This document shows positions 27,640-35,407 of a stretch of 42,390 nt of DNA, one piece after another (position 1 is the first letter of the stretch; each line of letters opens with the position of its first letter). The stretch covers positions 1 to 42,390 of the forward strand of contig CAMDBH010000027.1 of the NCBI GenBank assembly GCA_945889325.1, in the 5' to 3' direction. The position numbers were made by a program, and so were the translations under genes. Source of the DNA: Klebsiella pneumoniae. Lineage in GTDB: Bacteria > Myxococcota_A > UBA9042. The notes beneath the pieces were generated by a model. The model ran no database searches, was not told the origin of the DNA, and saw only the letters and a program-made list of their open reading frames with translations.

Positions 27640-28788
27640 TTAATCTTTGGGTCCGTCATCTTCGGTGCCGGCTTTTGCAGGCAAATCGTGCTTTTTCACA
27701 TCCGCTTTCTTTTCCACATTTTTCGCCGCCGCTGCCGCAGCGCCACCCAAGGTCGGCGTCGCGCCTGCGGGAAGCGCAACACCCGCGGGTGCACCTGCGC
27801 GCTGAATCGCGTCAGCCGACTTGTCGGCCAACGCGGAAGCGACTACCGCGCGATCTTGCCGGACGTCGTCATCCAACAGCGCGTAACGCAATGCCTCTCC
27901 CCGGTCATCCAGACGATCGAGTAACCGACCGATCATCGTGAAACTGCGGCTCACGTCGCTTTCGAGCATGCGGCCCAAGCGCACTTCGGCGCCGTCGCGG
28001 GCCGAAATCAGTGTGGTGCCCAAAACTGGGTCGTAGTGCACTTCGCTCAGCGGAAAGCGAGTTGCCAAGGCCGATTGCGCGTGGGCGTCGATCAAACGCA
28101 GCAAATCGCGCAAGCGGCGCTGCGTCGGCGTATCGCTGCTATTTTGTTGCGCAGCTATGTGCACGTCTCGGGTGACGGCGGCCGGAAATCCCGTGATGAT
28201 CGGCAGATCGCCCGCTTCACCGACTTCTGCTTCCTTGAAGACAAAGCCGTTCTTATCGACAATCAGCATCTTTGCCGCCAGCACCAACGCATAGGGCTGA
28301 TATTCCATGACCTCAATCGCCAACGTCGACGGCAAGATCTGTTGCACGGCGGCCTTGCGCACCCACGGCAATTTTTCAATATTGACTTGAACTTGCAGCG
28401 CATCCAGACCCATCAGTGAACTGCCGGGTGCCACGCCGGAAGCGTCGATCACGGCCTGCTTGGTGACGCGTTTGAAACCGCTCACATTGAATTCAGCCAC
28501 ATGAAATTGCTGAGTGCGGGCGGTGTACTGGTCAAAGTTCAGGTAGACAAAAATCGACAAGCCGATGCAGACAAGGGCCGCCGCAAAGCCGAAAAGCGTG
28601 GCCCAATGCACGCGCGGTTCGTCATCTTCTTGGTTTTGCTCAGCTTCATCGGTTTCTTCGGGTTTCTTGTAGCGATCCCGCAAATCGTGGGCCAGCGCGG
28701 CAATGCGCGCCGCGAGCGTTTGCTTGCGCTTGTTGCGCACGTTGCGGACGATCGTCGGGCGGCTATGAAGAGGCGTAAAATCGCTCAT
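27640..28788 (-). CDS. ftsQ: Cell division protein FtsQ
   Basis: FtsQ is a bitopic membrane protein of the divisome (FtsQBL). The 382-aa product has a basic cytoplasmic N-terminus, one transmembrane helix (TLFGFAAALVCIGLSIFVYL, about residues 65-84), a POTRA domain (FHVAEFNVSGFKRVTKQAVI, PWVRKAAVQQILPSTLAIEV) and the FtsQ beta domain. It ends in an Ala/Lys-rich low-complexity tail longer than usual. I chose ATG 28788 because it overlaps the murG stop (ATGA); in-frame codons upstream lie inside murG. Neither murC, murB nor ddl separates it from murG. Confidence 0.95.
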   Translation of the reverse strand: MSDFTPLHSRPTIVRNVRNKRKQTLAARIAALAHDLRDRYKKPEETDEAEQNQEDDEPRVHWATLFGFAAALVCIGLSIFVYLNFDQYTARTQQFHVAEFNVSGFKRVTKQAVIDASGVAPGSSLMGLDALQVQVNIEKLPWVRKAAVQQILPSTLAIEVMEYQPYALVLAAKMLIVDKNGFVFKEAEVGEAGDLPIITGFPAAVTRDVHIAAQQNSSDTPTQRRLRDLLRLIDAHAQSALATRFPLSEVHYDPVLGTTLISARDGAEVRLGRMLESDVSRSFTMIGRLLDRLDDRGEALRYALLDDDVRQDRAVVASALADKSADAIQRAGAPAGVALPAGATPTLGGAAAAAAKNVEKKADVKKHDLPAKAGTEDDGPKD

Positions 28789-29933
28789 GAAACCGCCTGC
28801 AGCGACAACGGAAAGGAAAATCCGCGCTTGCTCAGCCAGTTGCGGCAATCGCGGATCACGGCGCCCGCGGCATCTGGCGCGGCAAATGCGAGCGACGCGC
28901 TGGAAGCTTTGGTCCACACGTCGACATTCTGTAATATTTCAGCGACCTGTTTCGCCAGGCGTTCGGCCTGCCAATCGGCTTGGCGGACCCAAAGACCGGC
29001 GCCCGATTCAGCAAAAACCCGTGCGTTAGCGGCTTGGTGATCGCCCGCCGCAAACGGAAACGGCACCAGCAGCGCAGGCAGCGCCGCGGCGGCCAGTTCA
29101 GCCACCGTGCCCGAGCCTGAACGCGTGATCGCGAAATCCGCCCAAGCATACGCTGCGGCCATATCGTCGATAAAACTCTCCGTTGTTACAGAAAGGTGCG
29201 CCTTGGCGTACGCTTCCCGCACCGGCTCCGCGTCCAACTTGCCAACCTGATGGCGAATTTCGAGTTCAACGCCGAGCTTGCTCACTTCGGCAAGCAGTGC
29301 AGGCACTTGTTTGTTAAGGAATTCAGATCCTTGCGATCCGCCGACGATCAGAATGTGCGCAACGCCAACCTGACGCGGCGGCCGTTGCGGCCCGACGAGT
29401 GCGATGGGAGCGCGCACCGGATTGCCTGAAATTACGCTAATTTTGTTTGAAAAATTCGGCTGCGCTGCCGCAAAGCCGAGGTAAACGCGATCGACCAAAC
29501 GGCCCAAAACCTTGTTGGTCAAACCGGGTACGGCATTGGATTCGTGAACTGCTGTAGCAATCCCTAATGTTTTCGCGGCCAAAAGCGCCGCGCCGGATGC
29601 ATAGCCACCCACGCCGATGACAATGGATGGTTTTTCGCGTTTGAGAATCGCGCGTGCTTGCGCAATGCCGCGCAGAAGTGAGGATATGCCTTTGACTTTC
29701 ATAGCCAATCCGCCACCGACAATGCGCTGGCCTTCAACCAGCTCAATGCGATAACCGCGCTTGGGCACCAGTGTGGCCTCCAAACCATGGGCCGTGCCAA
29801 TAAAAAGCACTTGCGCACCCGGCAGTTCGCGCGTGACCGCGTCCGCAAGCGCCAGCGCTGGCGTGACGTGGCCGCCGGTGCCGCCGCCCGCGAGCACAAT
29901 TAACAGCTGATTTTTTGCGGTAAGCGAGCTCAA
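28785..29933 (-). CDS. murG: MurG lipid II synthase (GlcNAc transferase)
   Basis: MurG adds GlcNAc from UDP-GlcNAc to lipid I, giving lipid II, at the inner face of the membrane. The 382-aa GT-B protein shows the N-terminal AGGGTGGHVTPALALA and the C-terminal donor-site motifs IVGGSQGSEFLN and SGSGTVAEL...GDHQAANA. It starts with TTG 29933, supported by GGAGG (29939-29943) five bases upstream; no ATG or GTG fits before the AGGGTGGH motif. It follows ftsW directly and is coupled to ftsQ by ATGA. Confidence 0.98.
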   Translation of the reverse strand: MSSLTAKNQLLIVLAGGGTGGHVTPALALADAVTRELPGAQVLFIGTAHGLEATLVPKRGYRIELVEGQRIVGGGLAMKVKGISSLLRGIAQARAILKREKPSIVIGVGGYASGAALLAAKTLGIATAVHESNAVPGLTNKVLGRLVDRVYLGFAAAQPNFSNKISVISGNPVRAPIALVGPQRPPRQVGVAHILIVGGSQGSEFLNKQVPALLAEVSKLGVELEIRHQVGKLDAEPVREAYAKAHLSVTTESFIDDMAAAYAWADFAITRSGSGTVAELAAAALPALLVPFPFAAGDHQAANARVFAESGAGLWVRQADWQAERLAKQVAEILQNVDVWTKASSASLAFAAPDAAGAVIRDCRNWLSKRGFSFPLSLQAVS

Positions 29934-31313
29934 TTAATCCTCCACCGCATGGCGTACGTTGACGGCCGGATTGCCACCTTGCGGTATTCGTTGAGATTTT
30001 CGGCCATTTAGCCGTTGGTTGCTGGGGGCTTCGTCCTTCACGCGCGCGCGCAAACGTTCCCACCAATCGGGGGCGCTCCATTCAAAGTCGGGGTTGCCGC
30101 CGCGGCCGATGTTGAGCAAAACCCCTGCAGCCAACGCCAGCACGATGAGCGACGATCCACCATGGGAAACGAATGGCAGGGTCAAGCCCTTGGTCGGCAA
30201 AGTCCCCATGACGACACCAAAATTAACGGCGGCCTGCGTGCCGAGCAAGACGGTGATGCCCGACGCGAGCAGGCGGCCAAATTCATCGCGCGCCCGCAGC
30301 GCGATACGCAAGCCGCGCAACATCAAGAAAATAAAGGCCAGCGCCACAAGCGCGATGCCGATCAGGCCCAACTCTTCGGCGATGATCGACAAGATGAAGT
30401 CGGTGTGCGCTTCAGGCACAAAGCCGAGTTTTTGGCGGGAGTGCCCCAAACCATTGCCGAACAGGCCGCCGGTCGCCACGGCGAGTTTGCCGTTGAACAG
30501 TTGGTAACCGGTGGTGTCGCGGTAGGCCAACGGTTCGAGAAATGCCCACAAGCGTTTGGAACGCATGGGATTGTGGATAATATAAGTCGCCAGACCGGTG
30601 AGTCCGGCCAGACCCAAAAAGATGATGTACGCCATGTTGGTGCCGGCGATGTAAGTCATCGTGAACAGCAGGACTGCAAGCACGATGCCGGTGCCCAAGT
30701 CCGGTTGCTTCATGCACAAAGCGAAAACGATGACCCACACGATGGCGTGCGGCAGAAAGCCCACGGAAAAGCGGTGCACGGCCTCGGCCGAAATCTTTTT
30801 CGTCAGCGAATGCGCGAGGTAGACGACGAACGCAAATTTTGAAAATTCCGCTGGCTGAAATTGGAAGCCCGGCAGCGGCAACCAGCGCGTGGCCTTGTTG
30901 TGGGTTACCCCTACAAAGAGCAATGAAATCAGCAATGCGACGCTGAAGAACAGCATCGGGTACGCGATGCCGCGCCACATTTGGTACGGCGTGCGCATGG
31001 CGACTAGCAGGACGAACATCGCCACCGACGCGTGAGCCAGATGCTTGTAAAGATAGTGCGTTTCATCGCCGTTGTACTGGTGCAGCGACAGGTAAACGGA
31101 AGCCGAAAACGCCATAATGAGGCCAAAAGTCATCAAGCCAGTGACGGTGCCAAACAAAGGCCAATCCATGCCGACGGGCACCGGCACAAGCGCAGTCTCG
31201 CTTTTGGGCATCGCTGGCGGCGGTGAAACACGTGTGGTGCCCGTGTCGACAGACGGTTGACCGTCGTCGAAATTATCGAAATCATCTTCAATGTTGGGAA
31301 CATTGGCCGACAT
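29934..31313 (-). CDS. ftsW: FtsW septal peptidoglycan glycosyltransferase (SEDS)
   Basis: FtsW polymerises lipid II at the septum together with FtsI. The 459-aa polytopic protein starts with a roughly 45-residue acidic, Pro-rich cytoplasmic tail, then about ten membrane helices. SEDS motifs are present: FQFQPAEFSKFAFVVYLA, KQPDLGTG with the probable catalytic Asp, GNGLGHSRQKLGFVPEAHTDFI, and LPFVSHGGSS. The C-terminal tail is charged. It lies 5 bases after mraY, where murD is usually found between them. ATG 31313 fits the cluster spacing. Confidence 0.98.
   Translation of the reverse strand: MSANVPNIEDDFDNFDDGQPSVDTGTTRVSPPPAMPKSETALVPVPVGMDWPLFGTVTGLMTFGLIMAFSASVYLSLHQYNGDETHYLYKHLAHASVAMFVLLVAMRTPYQMWRGIAYPMLFFSVALLISLLFVGVTHNKATRWLPLPGFQFQPAEFSKFAFVVYLAHSLTKKISAEAVHRFSVGFLPHAIVWVIVFALCMKQPDLGTGIVLAVLLFTMTYIAGTNMAYIIFLGLAGLTGLATYIIHNPMRSKRLWAFLEPLAYRDTTGYQLFNGKLAVATGGLFGNGLGHSRQKLGFVPEAHTDFILSIIAEELGLIGIALVALAFIFLMLRGLRIALRARDEFGRLLASGITVLLGTQAAVNFGVVMGTLPTKGLTLPFVSHGGSSLIVLALAAGVLLNIGRGGNPDFEWSAPDWWERLRARVKDEAPSNQRLNGRKSQRIPQGGNPAVNVRHAVED
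29939..29943 (-). promoter_or_regulatory. Shine-Dalgarno site fixing the TTG start of murG
   Basis: GGAGG on the minus strand lies five bases before TTG 29933 and within the last codons of ftsW, which is why the rare start codon is accepted. Confidence 0.7.
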
Positions 31314-31318
31314 GGCTG

Positions 31319-32425
31319 CTACCTCAACTTCAGGCTGGCAAGGGCCACCAGCGCGAGCATGATGGACAGGATCCAGAAACGAATGGTGACGCGGGGTTCT
31401 GGCCAGCCGAGTTTTTCGAAATGGTGATGGATGGGCGCCATGCGCAAGATCCGAGTTTTATAGCGTTTATACCAAAATCGTTGCAGCGCCACGCTCGCCG
31501 CTTCAGTGACGAATAGGCCGTTGATGATGAGGCTGAGCAGTTCGTTCTTGCTGAACACCGCAACCATGCCCAAAGTGCCGCCGAGCGCTAAAGCCCCGAC
31601 ATCACCCATAAAAACCAGCGCAGGATAGGTGTTGAACCACAGGAAACCGATGCCGGCGCCGATGACGGCCGCCAATACGACCGCAAGTTCATGGGCGCTG
31701 GGCACCACGGGAATCAGCAAGTAGCGCGCGACGTCGAAGTTGCCGAATTTGGCGCCGACGAGGTAGCAAAGTACGGCAAATGTAAGGGATGAAATCATGA
31801 CTGGGCCGATCGCCAAGCCGTCCAAGCCGTCGGTCAAATTGACCGCGTTGGAATAACCAGCGACGGTGACGGCGGCGAAAATCGTGTAGCAAACCGCGCC
31901 GATATCGATGAAATGCTTGGAACTTAAGTAAGGAAGATACAAATGTGTGTCGGCGAGGTCTTTGCCGAACCAGCCGCCGTACATCAGGCCAAATAGCAAA
32001 AGAGTCACGCCAAATTGGGTGCCAAGCTTTTGTTTTTCCGTGACGCCTTTGGAATTGCGATCGCGAATTTTCAAGAAATCGTCGATGAAGCCCAGCACGC
32101 CAAAGGCGAGCGTGACCACGAGCGTCATTTCCACAAAGAGATTGGAAAGATCCGACCACAGACCGATGGAGAGGAACATCGCCAAAAGCAACAGAATGCC
32201 GCCCATGGTCGGCGTGCCTTTCTTGCTAAAATGCGATTGCGGGCCGTCATCGCGCACGACCTGACCGATCTGGCGATCTTGCAACAGTCGAATAAACCAA
32301 GGGAAAAGCGCCATACAAATGAACATGGACGTGGCCGCAGCGCCAATGGAGCGAAACGTCACGTAGCGAAATACGTTGAGCGGGCCGAAATCCGAGCGGA
32401 AGTGTTGGGAAAGCCACAGGAACAT
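31319..32425 (-). CDS. mraY: MraY phospho-MurNAc-pentapeptide translocase
   Basis: MraY transfers phospho-MurNAc-pentapeptide from UDP to undecaprenyl phosphate, forming lipid I in the inner membrane. The 368-aa polytopic protein has the family motifs SHFSKKGTPTMGG, LGFIDDFLK (catalytic DD), NAVNLTDGLDGLAIG, FNTYPALVFMGDVGALALGG and MAPIHHHFEKLGWPE. ATG 32425 overlaps the TAA of murE-F by one base (TAATG). Confidence 0.99.
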   Translation of the reverse strand: MFLWLSQHFRSDFGPLNVFRYVTFRSIGAAATSMFICMALFPWFIRLLQDRQIGQVVRDDGPQSHFSKKGTPTMGGILLLLAMFLSIGLWSDLSNLFVEMTLVVTLAFGVLGFIDDFLKIRDRNSKGVTEKQKLGTQFGVTLLLFGLMYGGWFGKDLADTHLYLPYLSSKHFIDIGAVCYTIFAAVTVAGYSNAVNLTDGLDGLAIGPVMISSLTFAVLCYLVGAKFGNFDVARYLLIPVVPSAHELAVVLAAVIGAGIGFLWFNTYPALVFMGDVGALALGGTLGMVAVFSKNELLSLIINGLFVTEAASVALQRFWYKRYKTRILRMAPIHHHFEKLGWPEPRVTIRFWILSIMLALVALASLKLR

Positions 32426-35403
32426 TAGGACCTCCCCGCGACAATGCCAGCCGCGCTTGCGGAATCGACAGCCGCGCGCAACGCGGCGACTGCGCGTTCC
32501 ATTTTTGCGCCACGCGACCCCTTGACCAAAATTGTGCCGCCGGCTTTGAAGGTCGTTGCCACCACCATGGCGGCGTCGTTCGGAGTTTCTGCGGTTGCCG
32601 CAATCGAGCCAGCCCCGGCGGCGTAGTCGCTGGCAAAATCACCGACGCCGATCAGGCGGTCAATCCCGAGTTTGCTTGCGTATTCACCCATTTGCCGATG
32701 TAGCGCGTGTTCGGTTGCGCCCAGTTCGAGCATGGAACCGAGCAGGGCAATCTGCGGATGTGGAAGACTAGCCAACGTTTCCAAGGCACTGCGTGTCGAC
32801 CCTGGATTGGCGTTGTAGCAGTCCTCCAGCACCAGCCAAGGGCCGATGTTGGAAGGCAACATGCGCTGGCCCACAGGCACATAGCGCGAAAGCGCGCGCG
32901 CGGCGGCCTGCAGGTCCACCCCCGCGACGTGGGCGACCGCCAGCGCAGCTAGGGCATTTTGCGCCAAATGCGTTCCAATTCCGGGCAGGTGCACCGACAC
33001 ACGCTTGCCACAGACATCTACGTCAAAATTTTGCGTCAGACCTTCGACGCGCACGTCGCTCTGCAACCGGACATCGGCCGTCGGATCTTTGCCGAACCAC
33101 ACCACGCGGCAGGGCAAAGTCGCTGCAAGCTCGCGCAAACGCGGCATATCGGCTGGCAAAACCGCCGTGCCGTGCGGGGGCAGGGCGCGGGCCAGCTCAA
33201 ACTTCTCCTGAATGATGGCCTCCAGCGTGCCCATGCCCAAAAGGTGCGCCTCGCCGATGCTTGTAATCACGGCGATTTGCGGCAGAGCCATGTAGGCCAG
33301 CCGCACGATTTCGCCAGGCTCGCTCATACCCATTTCGATCACGGCCGCCTGCTGCGTCGCTGCCATTCGGGCGATTGTCAACGGCACGCCGATGCGGTTG
33401 TTGAAATTACCAGCCGTTATAAGGACTTCGCCCATGGGCGACAAGGCGAGGCCAGTCAGTTCCTTGGTGGTCGTTTTGCCGTTGCTGCCGGTAATACCGA
33501 CCGTTAGTGGCGAGAAACGCTGGCGGTAGGCATGGGTTAGTTCTTGCAGTGCCAACAGGGTGTCTGGCACTTGCAACAAGAAGGCGTGCGCCGCGGTGGC
33601 GGCGGCGGCCAGCGATTCGCCGCGGGTGCAGACAACGCCAGACGCGCCGCTTTGCAGCGCTTGGGCGATAAAATCGTTGCCGTCAAATCGCTCCCCCTGC
33701 AGGGCCACGAACAGGGACCCCTTTTTCTGATTCCGAGAATCAGTACACAATTCAGTTGAATGGCCCTCGCCGCGCGCCAAAAGTTGGCCACCACAAGCCG
33801 CCAAAGCCATTTCGCCGCTGAACGCGAAACCGGTCGGCAGCGCGGCTGCAGCGTGTGGCTTGCGATGCAGGTTCAACCAACGGGCCGCCACTTCGGCGTC
33901 GTCAAACGGCAGCACTTGGTTGCCGATCGTCTGCGTCGTTTCGTGACCCTTGCCCGCGATCAACAGCACGTCACCGGCACCGACCACGTGAATAGCGCGC
34001 CGAATCGCCTGCTCGCGATCGACCTCGCACAAATACCCGCAACCACTGCCAATCTTCTTCAATTCCGATGGCACCAGCTTCTCCATCCGCTGTGCCCCCA
34101 CGGCTGCCAGACCCGCTTCAATTTCCGCAATAATGCTTTGTGCAACTTCTCCCCTTGGATTATCAGACGTTACAACCACCAGGTCGGCCAACGTCGCTGC
34201 GCAGCGGCCCATTTCAGCGCGCTTGCCGCGATCGCGATCGCCGCCGCAACCAAAAAGACAAATAAGACGACGACCTTGCCCGACTAGGGGCCGCAGAGTG
34301 GTGAGCACCTTGGCCAACGCGTCCGGCGTATGGGCGTAATCCACCACAACGAGCGCGCCGAGTTCATTGGTCACCGGTTCCAGGCGACCGCGCGGTGCCC
34401 GCAAAGCCGGCGTGCAAGCTGCGATTTGCGCATCCGTCACACCTAGCACACGGCAAGTGAGCACTGCCGCTACCAGATTCTCAGCGTTGTGCGTGCCGAT
34501 AAGCGGACATTGCAAAGCAAGGTCTGGCCGATTCTTGGAGGCTAGAATCAGCGCAATGCCTTGCGCGCTGGCCTTCAAACCAGAGATTTGGTGTTCCGCC
34601 GCCGGATGTTGGCCCATGCTCCAGCCTTGGGCGCGGCCTTCTTGCCAGATTTGGCGGGCAAAATCGTCATCGGCGTTGACAAAGCCGGGGGTGCCGGTCG
34701 TCAACAACTGCCTAAAAAGTTTGCTCTTCGCCGCCGCGTACGCGTCCATCGTCAGGTGATAGTCCAAATGATCGCGGCTCAAATTCGTCCAGGCCGCGGT
34801 GGCGAATTGCACACCTTGAACGCGGCCTTGCTCCAGCGCGTGCGAGCTCACTTCCAAAGCCGCGTGGCTAAAGCCCTCGTGCAGAAGTTCCGCTAAAATT
34901 CGTTGCAGATCCAAGGCATCAGGCGTCGTCATCGTACCGGGACGCACCCCCTGAGCCGTCCACACGCCCAGCGTGCCGATCGCCGCAGCGCGGCGCCCAG
35001 CGGCGTTGAGCAGTTGGGCGGCCAAAACGCAGGTGGTGGTTTTTCCGTTGGTTCCGGTGATGCCCAGCACGCTGAGCTGTCGACTTGGGTGGCCGTACCA
35101 TGCGCTCGCCAGCGGGCCAACGGCCATCGCAGCGTCGCTCACCATAAGCAGTGCGACATCGGGCCGGTCGCGCAGGCAGGCGGGGGGCGCGCCATCGAGC
35201 AGCACCGCGACGGCACCCTGATTGAGCGCGTTTTGCACAAAATCGCCGCCGTTGCGCTGGGACCCGCGGCGAGCGACAAACAGGCAACCGGGCACGGCCA
35301 AGCGCGAATCGACGGCAATTGCCGTGATTTCATGTTGCAGATCACAGCCTTGGGCCGTCTCCACCAATACACCGCTTGTTGTCAGTAAGTCCCGCAACAA
35401 CAT
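32425..35403 (-). CDS. Fused MurE-MurF: UDP-MurNAc-tripeptide ligase and D-Ala-D-Ala ligase
   Basis: A single uninterrupted 992-aa protein contains both ligases. The N-terminal half is MurE: ATP loop GITGTNGKTTT (about residue 112), TMTTPDAL, and DNPR in TSDNPRGE, the meso-diaminopimelate recognition motif. The C-terminal half (from about residue 510) is MurF: a DSR-type N-terminal motif (CTDSRNQKKGSLFV), ATP loop GITGSNGKTTT and EDCYNANPGS. MurE adds meso-DAP to UDP-MurNAc-L-Ala-D-Glu, and MurF then adds D-Ala-D-Ala, so the fusion could channel the intermediate. ATG 35403 lies four bases after the ftsI stop; in-frame codons upstream are inside ftsI. MurE-F fusions are known elsewhere (for example Bordetella), so the fusion is unusual but not unique. 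Confidence 0.97.
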   Translation of the reverse strand: MLLRDLLTTSGVLVETAQGCDLQHEITAIAVDSRLAVPGCLFVARRGSQRNGGDFVQNALNQGAVAVLLDGAPPACLRDRPDVALLMVSDAAMAVGPLASAWYGHPSRQLSVLGITGTNGKTTTCVLAAQLLNAAGRRAAAIGTLGVWTAQGVRPGTMTTPDALDLQRILAELLHEGFSHAALEVSSHALEQGRVQGVQFATAAWTNLSRDHLDYHLTMDAYAAAKSKLFRQLLTTGTPGFVNADDDFARQIWQEGRAQGWSMGQHPAAEHQISGLKASAQGIALILASKNRPDLALQCPLIGTHNAENLVAAVLTCRVLGVTDAQIAACTPALRAPRGRLEPVTNELGALVVVDYAHTPDALAKVLTTLRPLVGQGRRLICLFGCGGDRDRGKRAEMGRCAATLADLVVVTSDNPRGEVAQSIIAEIEAGLAAVGAQRMEKLVPSELKKIGSGCGYLCEVDREQAIRRAIHVVGAGDVLLIAGKGHETTQTIGNQVLPFDDAEVAARWLNLHRKPHAAAALPTGFAFSGEMALAACGGQLLARGEGHSTELCTDSRNQKKGSLFVALQGERFDGNDFIAQALQSGASGVVCTRGESLAAAATAAHAFLLQVPDTLLALQELTHAYRQRFSPLTVGITGSNGKTTTKELTGLALSPMGEVLITAGNFNNRIGVPLTIARMAATQQAAVIEMGMSEPGEIVRLAYMALPQIAVITSIGEAHLLGMGTLEAIIQEKFELARALPPHGTAVLPADMPRLRELAATLPCRVVWFGKDPTADVRLQSDVRVEGLTQNFDVDVCGKRVSVHLPGIGTHLAQNALAALAVAHVAGVDLQAAARALSRYVPVGQRMLPSNIGPWLVLEDCYNANPGSTRSALETLASLPHPQIALLGSMLELGATEHALHRQMGEYASKLGIDRLIGVGDFASDYAAGAGSIAATAETPNDAAMVVATTFKAGGTILVKGSRGAKMERAVAALRAAVDSASAAGIVAGRS

Positions 35404-35407
35404 CTGA

